From contig MNCI01005835.1 of assembly GCA_015680685.1 (NCBI GenBank), forward strand, positions 62,001-126,000: DNA of 64,000 nucleotides, in the 5' to 3' direction. Origin of the DNA: Gnetum montanum (taxonomy: Eukaryota > Streptophyta > Gnetopsida > Gnetales > Gnetaceae). Below the pieces are notes generated by a model. It was not told the origin of the DNA and ran no database searches. It saw nothing but the letters and a program-made list of their open reading frames with translations. The translations under genes were made by a program, and so were the position numbers. This document shows, piece by piece, positions 9,596-20,984 of this stretch (positions are counted from its first letter, which is position 1; every line of letters starts with the position of its first letter).

Positions 9596-12359
9596 ATGGC
9601 CCTGAAATGTGAAAAACAAGAAGGTCCTACTCAAGGTGGGAGTAAATGACCTAGGAGAGGCAAGGAACAAGTCCCTACCAGACAACATGCAAAACAAGAG
9701 GAACAATCATTTAGCATTCATCAAGAGGATCCTCCTACCGTACAGTTCGGGTAGGCAGAAGGAGGAGCTACTGCAGTGCCTGAACAGGGACAACATCTCA
9801 CATTGCCCCAAGATTGTGTTTAAGCTATCCACGAAAGGTCCACATTCACTGCGGTGATTGTGGAGTTAAGCTTTGAATCTTTTGCAGAGTTCGCTCCTGA
9901 GGTTGTTAGGGATCACCTCAAAGGGTCTCTCTTATGGCCTACCTCTCTGAAAGCAATGCCTGCTACCTAGGAGAGATGTATCAATTTTGGCACAACAGAG
10001 AATAAGGCACCAATGTCAATATTTGTGGTGCGACAATCAATTTCTCCACGTAGGCCATTTTAGAAGTATTAAACCTTCCGAATACAGGGCCCAAGGTTGC
10101 TCAGTTATCTACCCGATCAGACCTTGATGTGTGACAAGTTTGGTTGAAAAGGGCATATGGCAGGGATAAGACATTTGGAGAGTTGATGACGGAAGAGAGG
10201 ATCTACTTCAAAATTGGAACATATCACCTCTTCCCCACGAAGGGCTTAAAAGGAATTTCAACATATGCGACAAGAGGATGTGCAATATTGATGGGAAAGG
10301 TTAATGCTAACTTGCCTCATCTATACTTAATGGAGATCCTGAGGCGGTTTGAGGAACGGAAGATAGGGAAGCTTGCCTTACCCTTATCTTGTCTTATCAA
10401 GAAGTTGTGCCAACATGCTGGTATCAGAGGAGATACTAATGATGTCCTCTAAAAAGCCCAAAATGCTTCATATGCTGAACTGTTAAAGCCACCAGCTGCA
10501 AGGAAAATCACTAGTGAGACGTTGGGACCAGAACAAGAAGAAGAACAGATGGATGAACCAACTGCAACTCAACTTGCAGGGCCTAGCCAACAATAGGAAG
10601 CAGGGCCTAGCATGGGCCAGGATCAACCACCGCTGCTGCAAGATTACAGACCATCGATGAGCCATCTCAGGGCCATCGTTGAGACAGTCAGTTGGGGAAG
10701 TCGTGATTACGCAAATCTCTTCCGCGTCATTGATGATGCCATACAACCCATAGTCTCTTTGGATCGTACAAGGGAAGAAGTGTCTATTCATATAGGAGGA
10801 GAGGAAAGTACTTGGTCACAACAGATCTTAGGAAACGCGGCATCTTTCCAAGTGCAGTTAGAAACTGGTGAAGGGGCCATTGTGGTGGTCATGCAACACC
10901 AGAATGCCGTAGGAGCTGCAGAAGTGGTCATAGATCACATTAAAGAATCGTTCAATGTACCTATTGTACCACTGGCAGATCTCACGGGAGCACAGGATGC
11001 TCACACTTTGGCTAGAACCTCAATGACTCCTGTGGAACATGAGGATGCTCTTGATTGATTACTACAAATAGAAAAAATAATGATGTCTCTGTTTGACATC
11101 CCTCAAGATGTTATAGCAATTCAATCAGACCTCATTTCCACTAAGGGGAAGCTGGTCTTAACAGAGGCGAGGGTCGAGCATGCTGAAGAAGAGGTGCAGA
11201 AATTACAAGAGCAGCTCGTGGCCCTACAAGCAGCATAGCGGGATCCTTTGTAATTTGTTCTCGCAGACCAGCTAGGCAATTTCAAAATTGAGCAACTAAC
11301 CAAGTTACTAACAGAGAATAAAAAGGTGGCAGAAGAAAAAGAGAAGGCTGTTTGGGATGCCTCTATAGCACAGGCGCAAACTTATGCACATATTAAGGCA
11401 CTCAAATCCTTACAGGAGGAAAACAAGCAGCTTGTTGCCGACAACCTTCAGTTGACCGCTGTGGAGAAGCAAAAGAATGTTCTCGAAGAACATTTCCATC
11501 AGATGCGAGAACAATTCATTGGGTCAACCAAGACATGAGCCGTTTAGCCATGGAGAATCGAACCCTCTCAATGGAGGAGGTACACGCCATTCGCCAAAAG
11601 ACAGCTATTGAAATAAGCGCATGAAAAAATGAGGCTAAACAACATGAAAAGTTAAAGAAGCACTTTCGGGACTAGGTGGGGATGTACAAACAGATCCTTG
11701 AGAAGGAGATCCATATGGTCAAGGCCCACATCAATGCTATCAGTGCTCAACACACTGACTGGCGGGCCATATTGGACACATATGCTTTTGCCCACCAAGC
11801 GGAAGTTAAGAGCCAGGACCTGCAGATTCAAGATCTTACATAATACATAGAGTTGACAAACTTGCGATATGCCAACCTTGCCATGTTAACAGTAGGGCGC
11901 TCGAGAACAGAGCTCGAGCAACAGGTAACCACCACCTATGTCAAATATGAAACAGAATTTGCAGAACAGAAGAAGATATTGCAAAAATTGGAGATTGCAA
12001 ATTTTGAACTTGAGGTGGTGAAGGCAAGCTATCAAGGCCAAAAAGGTGTCGTAGCAAATTTGGCTCGACGGCTTGTAGATTTTCAAGAGCACAGAGATAA
12101 GGCAAGAGCCTACAAGGAGGAACAACGGGTATTTGCGGCATGGTATGTCAAGGCAAATCAAATGTTTTCGCAACTACCTTGCCCATGGGAGGTGCTGACT
12201 CCATCAAACATCGAAACATTAGCATGGACAACACAGGATCCCTGGACCAAAGAGGAGAAACTCCAGGCCATCCTTCAATGCCATTAAGTCCCAAGACCTA
12301 GAGTACAAGACAAGGGGAAAGCACCTATGGAGGAGCCACTGCCACTAGGAACTACATGA
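9596..12359 (+). pseudogene. Element 2 ORF2: retroelement accessory protein of unknown function, broken
   Basis: This third reading frame spans about 2.76 kb. Its ATG at 9596 abuts a splice-acceptor-like TTGCAG. The N-terminal part has VIVELSFESFAEFAPE, then ERAYGRDKTFGEL-like and FKIGTYHLFPTKGLK segments and a LYLMEIL/LSCLIKKLCQHAGI region. From memory this layout resembles the plant 'putative transposon protein' (Transposase_32) and ATHILA ORF-1 families. From about 10870 to 12290 it is a long Glu/Gln/Lys/Leu-rich coiled coil, ending in a Pro-rich tail and TGA at 12357-12359. Stops (for example near 9648, 9738, 10450, 11058, 11518) and indels break it. It lies between its own promoter-like block and the polypurine tract. 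It is not a recognised enzyme. Confidence 0.7.
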
Positions 12360-12511
12360 GTTCCAACAATTTTGTAGCTGTAGAAAATTGTGTGTGTGTT
12401 GTGTCTCAATTTTGTTTTGATTCCACATTGCGGCATAAACCCATTTTCACCATCCAATAATCCCATACCTATCCACTGTGTAATCACTGTAACTCGAGGA
12501 CAAGTTTTCAT

Positions 12512-12526
12512 TCAGTTGTGCAGGTA
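12512..12526 (+). other. Polypurine tract of element 2
   Basis: TCAGTTGTGCAGGTA lies directly before the TGATGAG start of the 3' LTR. It is a decayed form of the family tract TCGTGGGGGTA seen near 1908 and 61973. Confidence 0.65.
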
Positions 12527-13315
12527 TGATGAGTCGTAGTTTAGGCAACCGCGATATCGCGTACGCGATATCGCAGCCTGTCTCCTCATCTATAAATAAG
12601 AGGTAGACAGTTCTGATAGTAAGTTTTAGTTTAAGTGTTAAGTTTTAGTTTTAGTTTTTCTCTTAACCCTTTTCCTCCTAGTGTATGCCCGTAGTGTGGT
12701 GCTTGTAATTGTACGAAACCTTTATTCGAGTGTGACGTACTTGGACACGCACATGACCGGCAATAAAGATCGAGATTACTTCATCATTGAAGCATTCACT
12801 TAGCTTAATCATTTAATTAATTGTTATTTACTGCTTTCTTAGTTAATATCTTCTCACCCTGAACTCCTGTTAAACGCGGAATGAGTATGACTTGATTACG
12901 AGCATTTAAGTGTGACTACTTGGTAACCCAGTAGCGTACCTAGGATCTGTGCTTGGTAATCCTAGTGGTAGTCGTGCACGAAGTCCAAGATGTGTATGGA
13001 TGATCAAGGAACGAATGCTCATTGCACTTAGGCTAGCTTAGATTCTCTCTCACCCTCTCTCTCTCTTAGATTAGTTAATATTATCTTCCATTGCCCTCAG
13101 GAGTAGCATTAGGTTAGAAATCACATCATACACCTCACTCTAGACTAAACCATACATGACAAAGTTAACACTAATCTAGATGGAAAGATAGCGAACTGTG
13201 ACCTAAGGATAACTGTCTAGATATCACAACTAGTTCGTCTGCGGAGTTCGACCGGATCGCGCGTGTAACGCTCGTATTCATATGGTTGAGTGTAGGGGTA
13301 CCTCGCCACTCATCA
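12527..13315 (+). repeat. 3' LTR of element 2 (789 bp), with perfect 24-bp palindrome
   Basis: It starts TGATGAGTCGTAG and ends CTCATCA. U3 contains a perfect 24-bp palindrome at 12551-12574, made of the arm GCGATATCGCGT followed by its reverse complement. TATAAATA follows at 12591-12598, 16 bases beyond the palindrome. AATAAA is at 12762-12767. U5 contains the family's TTGGTAACCCAGTAG and TTGGTAATCCTAGTGG stretches. This copy keeps more CpG sites than the 5' LTR. Confidence 0.88.
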
Positions 13316-14515
13316 ACTATGAAGGGTACTCTACTATAGTCATTTTTCAACAAACTCATGAGAAAAAGAATAGGAAAGCCTTTGTTATGATTTTAAAACT
13401 CAAAACATTTTTTAACAATATTTACCCCAAGACATATAGTTAAATTAGAATTTTATACCTTATTATAATTTGAAAACTTCAAGTCATGGGTTTGATTTTG
13501 GTGTGCAATTCTAAGTTATATATCTTAGGATATACCTACATTACAATTATTTTGGGGCTCCAACACCCCCCACCCCCAAAACAATATAATTTGAAGTTCA
13601 CATTAAGTTAATGTGTCAAACATGATACACATGGATAGGAATTGTCTTTTATGTGCCTTAACTTGCATTATTTACATTGTGCCAATACATGCATCTTGGA
13701 TGACCATCATGATGATGGTGTTCAACCATGCTTACATGTCTTAGAAACACATGTTTAAATAAAATAAAAAACAATTTCAATCCCAGGCAAGTAAAGTAAT
13801 GATATGCACTTACAATAATAATACATGAGAACTTGCAATAACATGTGAGAAGCTAAAGATTTAAATCTTTCTTTTCATGATCACATAGCCGCAATAAATG
13901 CAATATTGATGCTCAAAATGATAATTGTAGACTATATATTTTAAGGTGTCTTAACCTTGGTAAGGTTGTACTACTCCGCAACCCCTGTTTCCTCCACGCT
14001 TGTTCCGTCAGCCTCGGAACACTATGCAAGCCTCAAATCCTACCAGCCAAAAAACCAAATAAAATTAACTAAAATGATTTAAAAGGAAAAAAAATGATTG
14101 CTTACTTACTGCACAAGCAATTTAAGGAGCTCTGAAACGCAGAGCAACGCTGTGTGGTGCGTTCGATTCATACCACAAAATTTGGGATTTCGAGGCTTTA
14201 GCCAACTCTCAGTAAATCGATCAATTGCTTAAGGGTTCGGCCGATGCCATTTCTCCCAGGCAGCCTCACCTAAAATACGATGGTTTGTTTCTAACGTTGC
14301 TTGATTGTTTTGTGAATGATATGTTGCAACTTGGAAAGATTTGCATCCAATTTCATGATCCAAATGATTCGTTTGGAAAATGTTACAGATCCTGCAAGCT
14401 CAACACGCAAGATTTTTTTCGTTGCCAAATTAACTTTAGGATTTCCTCTGATTTGTTTTTCTTTTTAATAAAATGCGTCTCTGGATCTCTAGAATTCTGA
14501 TTAGGGTTTGTGTGA
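13316..14515. other. Upstream region of the ECHIDNA-like gene
   Basis: About 1.2 kb lies between the element 2 LTR and the coding start. Apart from the SINE-like repeat (13472-13567) it shows no other gene. The part from about 14100 on is presumably promoter and 5' UTR of the ECHIDNA-like gene. An alternative first exon may end with an ATG at 14280-14282, followed by a GTTTGT donor and the TGCAG acceptor at 14521. Confidence 0.45.
13472..13567 (+). repeat. SINE-like repeat, copy 1 (5'-truncated)
   Basis: AAGTCATGGGTTTGATTTTGG resembles a tRNA-type B box (GGTTCGATTCC). It is followed by CTAAGTTATATATCTTAGG and TACAATTATTTTGG. The same series of blocks, in the same order, is found at 27101-27245, where an A-box-like CTAGTGGTAAGAC also precedes it. 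This suggests a tRNA-derived SINE family. No target duplication was identified. Confidence 0.45.
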
Positions 14516-16653
14516 ATGCAGGCGGAAGGCGAGAACTATGCGAATCCATTGACATGTCTCTTTCATGTTTTATTCAAGGCAAGTTTGATCGCATTATTCA
14601 AATGTTTGTGTCATGTTGTTGTGCTGTAATTTTTACAGGGACTGTGATGCAGGGGGCTGCGATTGCATTTTATGTTCTGTTTTCTCTGTTCCTGAATTCG
14701 TTCGTGATCATATTCGTGGTGACGGTGTTACTTGCTGCTCTGGATTTCTGGGTCGTCAAGAATGTGAGTGGACGATTGCTCGTGGGTCTTCGTTGGTGGA
14801 ACGAAATTGATGAGAGAGGTGAAAGCCTCTGGAAATTTGAATCCTTGGATCAGGAGGTAAATTCCATATAATATTTCACATCTAGATTCACATTATCTTG
14901 TATTGTTGCAATTTGAAGATCAGTATTGGTTCTACCTTTGAATGATTCTGGGCCAATTTCAAACAATGATAGCTTACCATGCCATAATTTCAACTATGTT
15001 TGATGATTAAAGGGAACGGGATATCTAAGATGACTGGTTTTCCTAATTGGAACTGCTTTTTACGTTCTCCTTCTTTCTTTTCTGATATATTCATTGTTCC
15101 GAGGAAATAGGGTATTGTCATTCCAGAATTTTAGAGAGGGTCAAACAAATTTTGGAGGATATGTTGCGAGTATGTGCCCTGCAGGAGTGGGACAGTTGGG
15201 ATTGAATGTTGCCTTTGGCAGATTTTGCAGGAGAGTTTGCGTGCAGACCCATATAAGGTACTATATGGCAAGCCTTGGAGGATTCCGTTGTGTTGGGATA
15301 CTATGGAGGGCCTATGGCATGTGAGTACAGTAGACCACAGAGCAGATTCTGGTGATTCGCAATGGTTTGAGGGTGGCACAGGATACATGTGTTCATGTTG
15401 AGGAGATATATGCCAAATGAGCAACATGTGATATCTTGGACAGATGTGCAGCTATGGCTATGGCTAGAAGCATCATGTACAGAGAGATCTATACGGATTG
15501 TGGACAATATGGTGCAACAGTTGCATAGCAGAGCTGTATTGATGGTGAAAGTGTTGTGTGACAGACATGGGTTACAGAAGGTTATCTGGGAGATCGAGGC
15601 CGATATGCCAGATAGAGTTTCTGGAGATTTTCCAAGAGGAAGATTCTTGAGTGGGGGACAGTGTAACCCCTTATTGTAGGGTTCGTGGTGTAATTTTACG
15701 TTTGATTATGTGTGATTAGTTGTGGTTGGGGCATGTGGGCATGTGCACCTAGTTATGATATTAAGATATATCCATTGTTCCCAAGAAATACGATATTGTA
15801 TAGTCAGAATTTTAGTGTTTGTGAAATACTGTTTATTACAAAGAACTTTTTGCTTTATTTGCAGTCTCTATCACATATGAACAAGAAGGATAGCTGGCTA
15901 TTTTGGTGGACTCTTTATCTTACTGTAAGTTGTGAGATTGTGATGAAATCATACATAGTTTGCTCTATTTTACGGTATAAATATGTATTTCAGTGCAGTA
16001 TCTTTTGTAACTTTTCTTTGTGTTAGACGTTATGGCAGCAATGAACTCATGCTTTCTGATAGTACAAGCGGTATGATTTAAATTTCAACACTAGCTTAAC
16101 CGTTTTGGATGATTTATTCCCCCCAGAGTTTATAGCCTCTTGAAATTTATGGAGGAGTTTACATCCTCATTTGGTTTCATAATACGATTTCAAGTATTGA
16201 TAGACACTCCTCTTTGCAGGCCGTGGCTTGGATAGCATTGGGGATTGTAGCAATTATTAAACTTAACATTGATTACCTTCTGGTCGTTGGGGTGTGCCTC
16301 ACATTGGCGGTTGCCAATATAATTGGATTCACAAAATGTCAGAAAGGTAGCAAACTTAACATTCTTTTTATGCTTGCAAATATGTGTTTTTTTTCACTTT
16401 TACTTTTACTTTTTCCGTTTATGGAAAACACTTGTAATGTACTTTTCCTGTACCTGATGCTATTTTGTGGTCTGTATTTTTTAGTTACTCAAAATTTGAT
16501 GGTATAACATTAGAACAATTTGTAAAGCATGTTTAATCTTACACGTTTATTTTTTGGATTGCAGATGCAAAGAAGCAAGTTCAAAGTTTTGCATCTAAGA
16601 CAATTGCATCTCATGTTTCTTCTACTTTGCAATCAGCGTTCAGTCTGGTTTGA
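14516..16653 (+). CDS. ECH: ECHIDNA/TVP23 family TGN-Golgi membrane protein
   Basis: This is a homologue of Arabidopsis ECHIDNA and yeast TVP23 (DUF846). In plants the protein acts with YIP4 proteins at the trans-Golgi network in secretion and cell elongation. Coding exons are 14516-14578, 14653-14856, 15865-15924, 16220-16346 and 16565-16653, together 180 residues, close to the family's roughly 185, with no stop or frameshift. Diagnostic segments are GENYANPLTCLFHVLFK, LDFWVVKNVSGRLLVGLRWW, FESLDQE, MNKKDSWLFWWTLYL and YLLVVGVCLTLAVANIIGF. Four hydrophobic spans are visible, two in exon 2 and two in exon 4. The start is uncertain. The ATG at 14516 is in frame and preceded by an in-frame TGA. 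Alternatively, exon 1 ends at the ATG at 14280-14282 and splices to 14522. The first intron is GC-AG; the others are GT-AG. It is the only intact gene here. Confidence 0.95.
14579..14652 (+). other. GC-AG intron of the ECHIDNA-like gene (74 bp)
   Basis: The exon ends TTCAAG and the intron begins GCAAGT, the known strong GC-donor consensus (AG/GCAAGT). It ends at GATGCAG. Splicing here joins ...HVLFK to GAAIAF... in phase 0, exactly matching the family. No nearby GT donor keeps the frame. Confidence 0.85.
15083..15821. repeat. Imperfect direct repeats flanking a retroelement fragment in the ECHIDNA intron
   Basis: About 51 bases at 15083-15133 (GATATATTCATTGTTCC start, CAGAATTTTAG end) recur at 15765-15815 with about ten differences. 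They bracket the chromovirus fragment inside the 1008-bp intron (14857-15864). They are far longer than a retroelement target duplication, so a local duplication or repair event is more likely. Confidence 0.6.
15165..15772 (+). mobile_element. Chromovirus (Ty3/gypsy) 3' remnant inside the ECHIDNA intron
   Basis: Across frameshifts one reads the end of a chromovirus polyprotein. An MLPLADFA segment and YGKPWRIPLCWD correspond to the integrase C-terminal LPLAEFAY and LYGRPCRSPLCW motifs. Next comes LRRYMPNEQHVISW, then VKVLCDRHGLQKVIWEIEAD, which fits a chromodomain (VKVLWR...EATWE). A purine tract GAGTGGGGGACAG (15649-15661) is followed by TGTAACCCC at 15662, the usual TGTAAC-type LTR start of plant chromoviruses. 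Only about 110 bp of LTR remains. It is a different lineage from the numbered elements and is removed by splicing. Confidence 0.75.
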
Positions 16654-19600
16654 TTGCAGGCTGCTTAGAGAGTGACAATGATAAGAAATGAGTAACAAGA
16701 TTGGTTTCATTCATTATAATTTTGTAGATTTGATAAATATAGAGAATTGTAAGTTTCTGCAGTCTTTTCATGACACTGCATTGTTTGCCCTGAAATTTTT
16801 TCCCCAGTTTGAAATCATGCAGCGTTATAAAGCTTTGTAAGGTCTTGCTAAATATCCCATGTCAGTAAAAAAAATTGTTTGCCTGTGCATAATATTTCGT
16901 TCAGAATCAAATTAGGATGGGTTTTTATGTTTATCCTTTTCTTGCATACTCTTCAATCTTGAAGTTAGCATGTTGTCGGTATATATGCAGGCTTAATAAT
17001 TATATATAACAGATGCTGACCTATGTGTGCCAGTTTTAGAAACAACATGCGTCAGCCAATTACGATAAATCTTACAGGATTATAAGATTGTATTTCTGCC
17101 ACATAACGTTGTTTTAATCTTGGGAATGATTTTATTACACGGGAATTAGGAAAGAAATAAAGAAAACACCTTCCATCTGTTATGTTAAATCGACAACAGT
17201 GTTTCCTTTGTAAAATTTGCGTTGGATGCTGTACTGTAAACAATTCGTCAGCAAGCTTGCTTTAGTATCGTTTGAGTTCCTAGATTTAGATTTTAGTAAG
17301 TTTGTCTTTAATTTTTATTTCAAATGAATTTGCATGTACAGTTGTACCGTATCTATACTTTTCCTCCGTAGATGTACATTTTATATATAATTTTAATACG
17401 TTACTTGGAGGGATTTGTTTCAATATGCTATTGACTATATCATAATGCTCATATAATAAAGTTTATATTCCGGGTAGTCTTTAGAGCACGAGTCTCTTTA
17501 TAATCTTCCGTCTCTAATTTTTACGTTGTATTTGTCCAGTTTGTTGTTTGAGTTGTATTGTCTCACCAGCATCCAGATACCATTTTACAATAACTCTGTT
17601 GTGTGGCTTTTGGTCGTGGAATTTTTATCATACATGTTTATTTTGGCATAATTGGATTGCTTTAACTGCATTTTTTTGGCGTTGCTCAAGATGCATTGGA
17701 CTCTGCAATCTTTTGATAATAGTTTCATTTAATAGCTAAGATTCCTCGATTGATTCGTGTATCCTATTGTTTTAATGTTGTATGTTCCATTTTATAAATG
17801 AATGGGATAATGTTATGGGTGTCGGTTACAAAAAATAAATAATGAAGGTGTCTTCCATGTTGCATATAGGACATTTTAGGTCATGAAGCATTGAATGCCA
17901 ATAGGCAAACCTTGATAAATAAAATACTATGGAAAATGTTTAATTTTTAAAGTAGTGGTATTTCATTTTTTTCAAATTTGTTGCTTCCATAACTACACAT
18001 TATGATTAAGCTTTTAAAGATGATTGAATCTTAGTCAAATATTAGTATTAGAATTACTAAGAGTAAACAAAATCTTGGACTAATATGGAAAAACATGATA
18101 GTTATTAATCCAAGCAAAATCAAGAAATCCATTATAAGAATCTTGAATAGTTACACTTTTGTCCAAACTATCCCAAAGATAAAAAAATTTAGAATGTAGA
18201 AACATTAATGTCATAGAGACTTTGACATTAAGATCAAGTAATCTAGCAATTATGCATGCGAAGAGGTAAAAGGGAGGAAATGCTAAGCTTAGACCATGTA
18301 CTGCAAAGGTGTGAATGTTTAATAGCTCATGGTTCATTATTAATGGGAAGCCACCAATGGTTCATTATTAATGGGAAGCCACCAAGGAGAAATCTTATCA
18401 AGCATAGAGATAGAAATAGTAATATTATTGAAGTTCCAAAAATTATCAATAAAACTCTAAGCCTTCCAAATGTGCTTTATGACAATAGAACTAGATATTG
18501 TAATACCTTTTGGAAAAAAGATTCAATTAAGAAAATGAATATCTTTCTAGTCATCACTATCTCTAGACATACCCACTTGGCACCATATAAGTATTTAACC
18601 ACCCACTTGGCATATAAAATAATACCTTATAACAATTCACCAATCCTAATCTAGCATCCTCTTTGTGAGAATTCCAAATGTCCCATGCAACATGAGAAAA
18701 TCCTTTTCTAAAATGGTTACTACTTCAAAGGAAATTTCAGATAAGCTAATCAATGAGATGGTATGTAGAATGGGATAATGTTACAACTAAGTTGCACATT
18801 TAGGTAAATAAAACAATACTTAGATGTAAATAATTTTGAATAAAATAATTAGGACACAGCCATTTAATGAAACTTTAATCTTTGATATAGAGTATAATTA
18901 AATCAACCTTAAGAAGAGTCTTGATGGCAATAAAATAAGCTTGGTAAGGCACATGGTTTCTAGATGCACATTAAACTTGCTTCAACTAAAGTTACATGTT
19001 CATTATACTTTGTTACTGATATTAATAATCTTAATTTCTTATTTCAACTTTGAACTAGTTTTAGGGATTTGTGATATTGAAACTATTTTGTTTACCTTTA
19101 AGATTGAATGAATCTAGTAAATTAGTTTAGTTTTAGTAATATTTTTGCATGATGCTTGTGTATTTTAGTGTAGGAACAAGCTACATGCTTTAAAGTTTTT
19201 TGGAACATCCTACCAAAATCAGAATCAAGTATAGAGTGGGCATTCAAGCCTTGAACGAGCCATCATAAGCAGCTATTATGCAAAAAATAAAAAGTCATTC
19301 AAGCCATTCAGTTTACTTTAGTTCAACTTGGAGTGGTTTGGAAAGTTTGGAGATAGCTTGGTTACAAAAGCATTTGCTTGATGTCAAATTTTCTCCAAAG
19401 TTTGAACATATCGATAATCATTGTTGGAATTTACACGAATCGATAAGTTTTCAATTCTTCATGTTTTAGTCAATATTGCTAGACATAGCTCAATTGATAA
19501 AAATCGATATGATATTGGTTCATAGTGCTTAATTAATACAAATCGATATCGTTGTATTTTCATTGCTGAAATTTGCTAGATTGTCGAGAAACGCTATATG

Positions 19601-20980
19601 ACTCTAAAATTTTTTGTGCATATTGTTAGAGGTCGCTATTGAGCAATGCAAATTGATTAACTGAGATATTTGATTTTGAAACACTTGATCTAAATGAAAT
19701 ATGATATGTTTTGCCTTAGATTTAATACGAACCTGTAGATATGATATAGAAGAGCACAAATCTCATAGAAAATGAAAGAAACTTTACAAATTTAAGTCAC
19801 AAGGATGAAATCTTGGAGAAACTTGATTAATCTTCATGGAAACATAATTATACTTCATAAAATGACTAAATGACTTGAAAATATTCTCAAATTTCCTTAA
19901 ATGACTTTCATAAATTGAGAAATTCTTGAGAAGTAAAGCTATCTTTCAATAATCAATTCAAATGAAATAAAATGCTATTCAAAGCATTAAAGTGCCTTCA
20001 AATAAAATGAAATGAGAGCAATCTTTCTTTGGGAGATTTTTCTTCTTTATTCTTTCATGATCTTTAGTGAAATTTTGACATGTAAGAGATGTGAAATTGA
20101 AGATATGTGAGATAAGGGTGAGAAAATTATGGAAAGCTTGAGAAAAATGATTGATTTGATATGAACTGAAGAAAACTTTGAAATGAAAGAGCTTAAAAGC
20201 TTCATTGATCATTAAAGGAGGATATTCAATCTAAAATTTTTTGAGATCTTCCTGCTTGAGAGCTTCATTAATGGAGGATAGTAAATTATTGATCAACAAT
20301 GGAAATCATCATAAGAATTGAAAATGGAGTAAGAGAGAAGAAAGAACAAAGCGAAAGCACTCATGGCTTCTTACTCTTCAAAATTTTAAATAGTTTACTC
20401 CCTCACTCCTGCTTTGATTTGGAGGCTCTTGACCTCTTTTTATAGTAGGACAGAGAGGCTTGGCCCCTTCTTTATGTAAATTTTATCCCATCTTTTGAGA
20501 ACTTGGTAGGTTAGACTTTGTTTTTTCTAACTTTTCCTTGGTGAGTGACGATGACTTCTAACTGTTTTAATATGAAATATGGGAGAGACAACAATGACAA
20601 AAGTAGGCATTGTGCCAAAAGTTGACACTTGATTTAGTTTCATGACTTACCTTAGCATTGTGACATCTAGTGCAATGTGAACATGTTCAATTTTTGCACA
20701 ATCTCTGGGCACAATCATTTAGGGTTGAATTCTTTTTATTGGAAGTTGCATCATCATTGCCTACCTACGCTCATAGGTTTGGAATGTTATTGTTTTGGGT
20801 GTTGGACCATATATATATACATATTAGGGTACAAAAGCATAGGAATATTGTAGAGAGGAAAAACTCCAAATAAAAAAAAACAAGAAAAAAAAAGGAAAGG
20901 CCTAATGGTTTTGGAGATGTCTTTTCAAGTTTGTATCTTTAGAATCAATCCTGAAAAACCTCCCCTCTAGGATAGGAAAC
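16654..20980. other. Downstream and intergenic AT-rich DNA
   Basis: The first several hundred bases are presumably the 3' UTR and flank of the ECHIDNA-like gene. Beyond that I find no convincing coding region. The open frames at 18256-18654, 19278-19469 and 20670-20873 are short and without family likeness. A block near 20330-20470 with a reversed TATA-like CTTTTTATAGTAGG could be the promoter edge of an unrecognised LTR, but no ends are visible. Confidence 0.4.
18330..18385. repeat. 28-bp tandem duplication
   Basis: A 28-base unit beginning TGGTTCATTATTAATGGG occurs twice head to tail (18330-18357 and 18358-18385) without a difference. It is a simple local duplication with no visible function. 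Confidence 0.8.
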
Positions 20981-20984
20981 CAAA

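Larger units (their letters stand above)
4756..13315 (+). mobile_element. Element 2: complete LTR retrotransposon with gag and ORF2 but no pol
   Basis: This is an 8.56-kb element with LTRs at 4756-5553 and 12527-13315, a tRNA-Asp-type primer site, a gag frame, a non-coding spacer, an internal promoter-like block, ORF2 and a polypurine tract. Flanks ACTAA (4751-4755) and ACTAT (13316-13320) are a five-base target duplication with one mismatch. No protease, reverse transcriptase, RNase H or integrase sequence is present between gag and the spacer. It must have depended on enzymes from another copy, as known for gag-only (TR-GAG type) elements. Keeping ORF2 while losing pol is unusual. It has the same architecture as element 3, in the opposite orientation. 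Confidence 0.88.

Noticed and set aside
14473-14871. The 132-codon frame from ATG 14473 as the true start of the ECHIDNA-like protein
   Set aside because: Its first residues are in another frame than AEGENYANP and it reads through the GC-AG intron. Only the part from 14653 on is real coding sequence.
15094-15324. Open frames within the ECHIDNA intron as separate small genes
   Set aside because: They are parts of the chromovirus fragment in shifted frames and lie inside a spliced intron.
18100-18660. Possible LINE reverse-transcriptase tail on the minus strand
   Set aside because: Readings such as WDIWNSHK looked suggestive, but no motif of the reverse transcriptase or its zinc-binding C-terminus could be placed.
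20330-20480. A further LTR in minus orientation with TATA-like TTTTTATAG
   Set aside because: No TG/CA ends, target duplication or second copy could be found.
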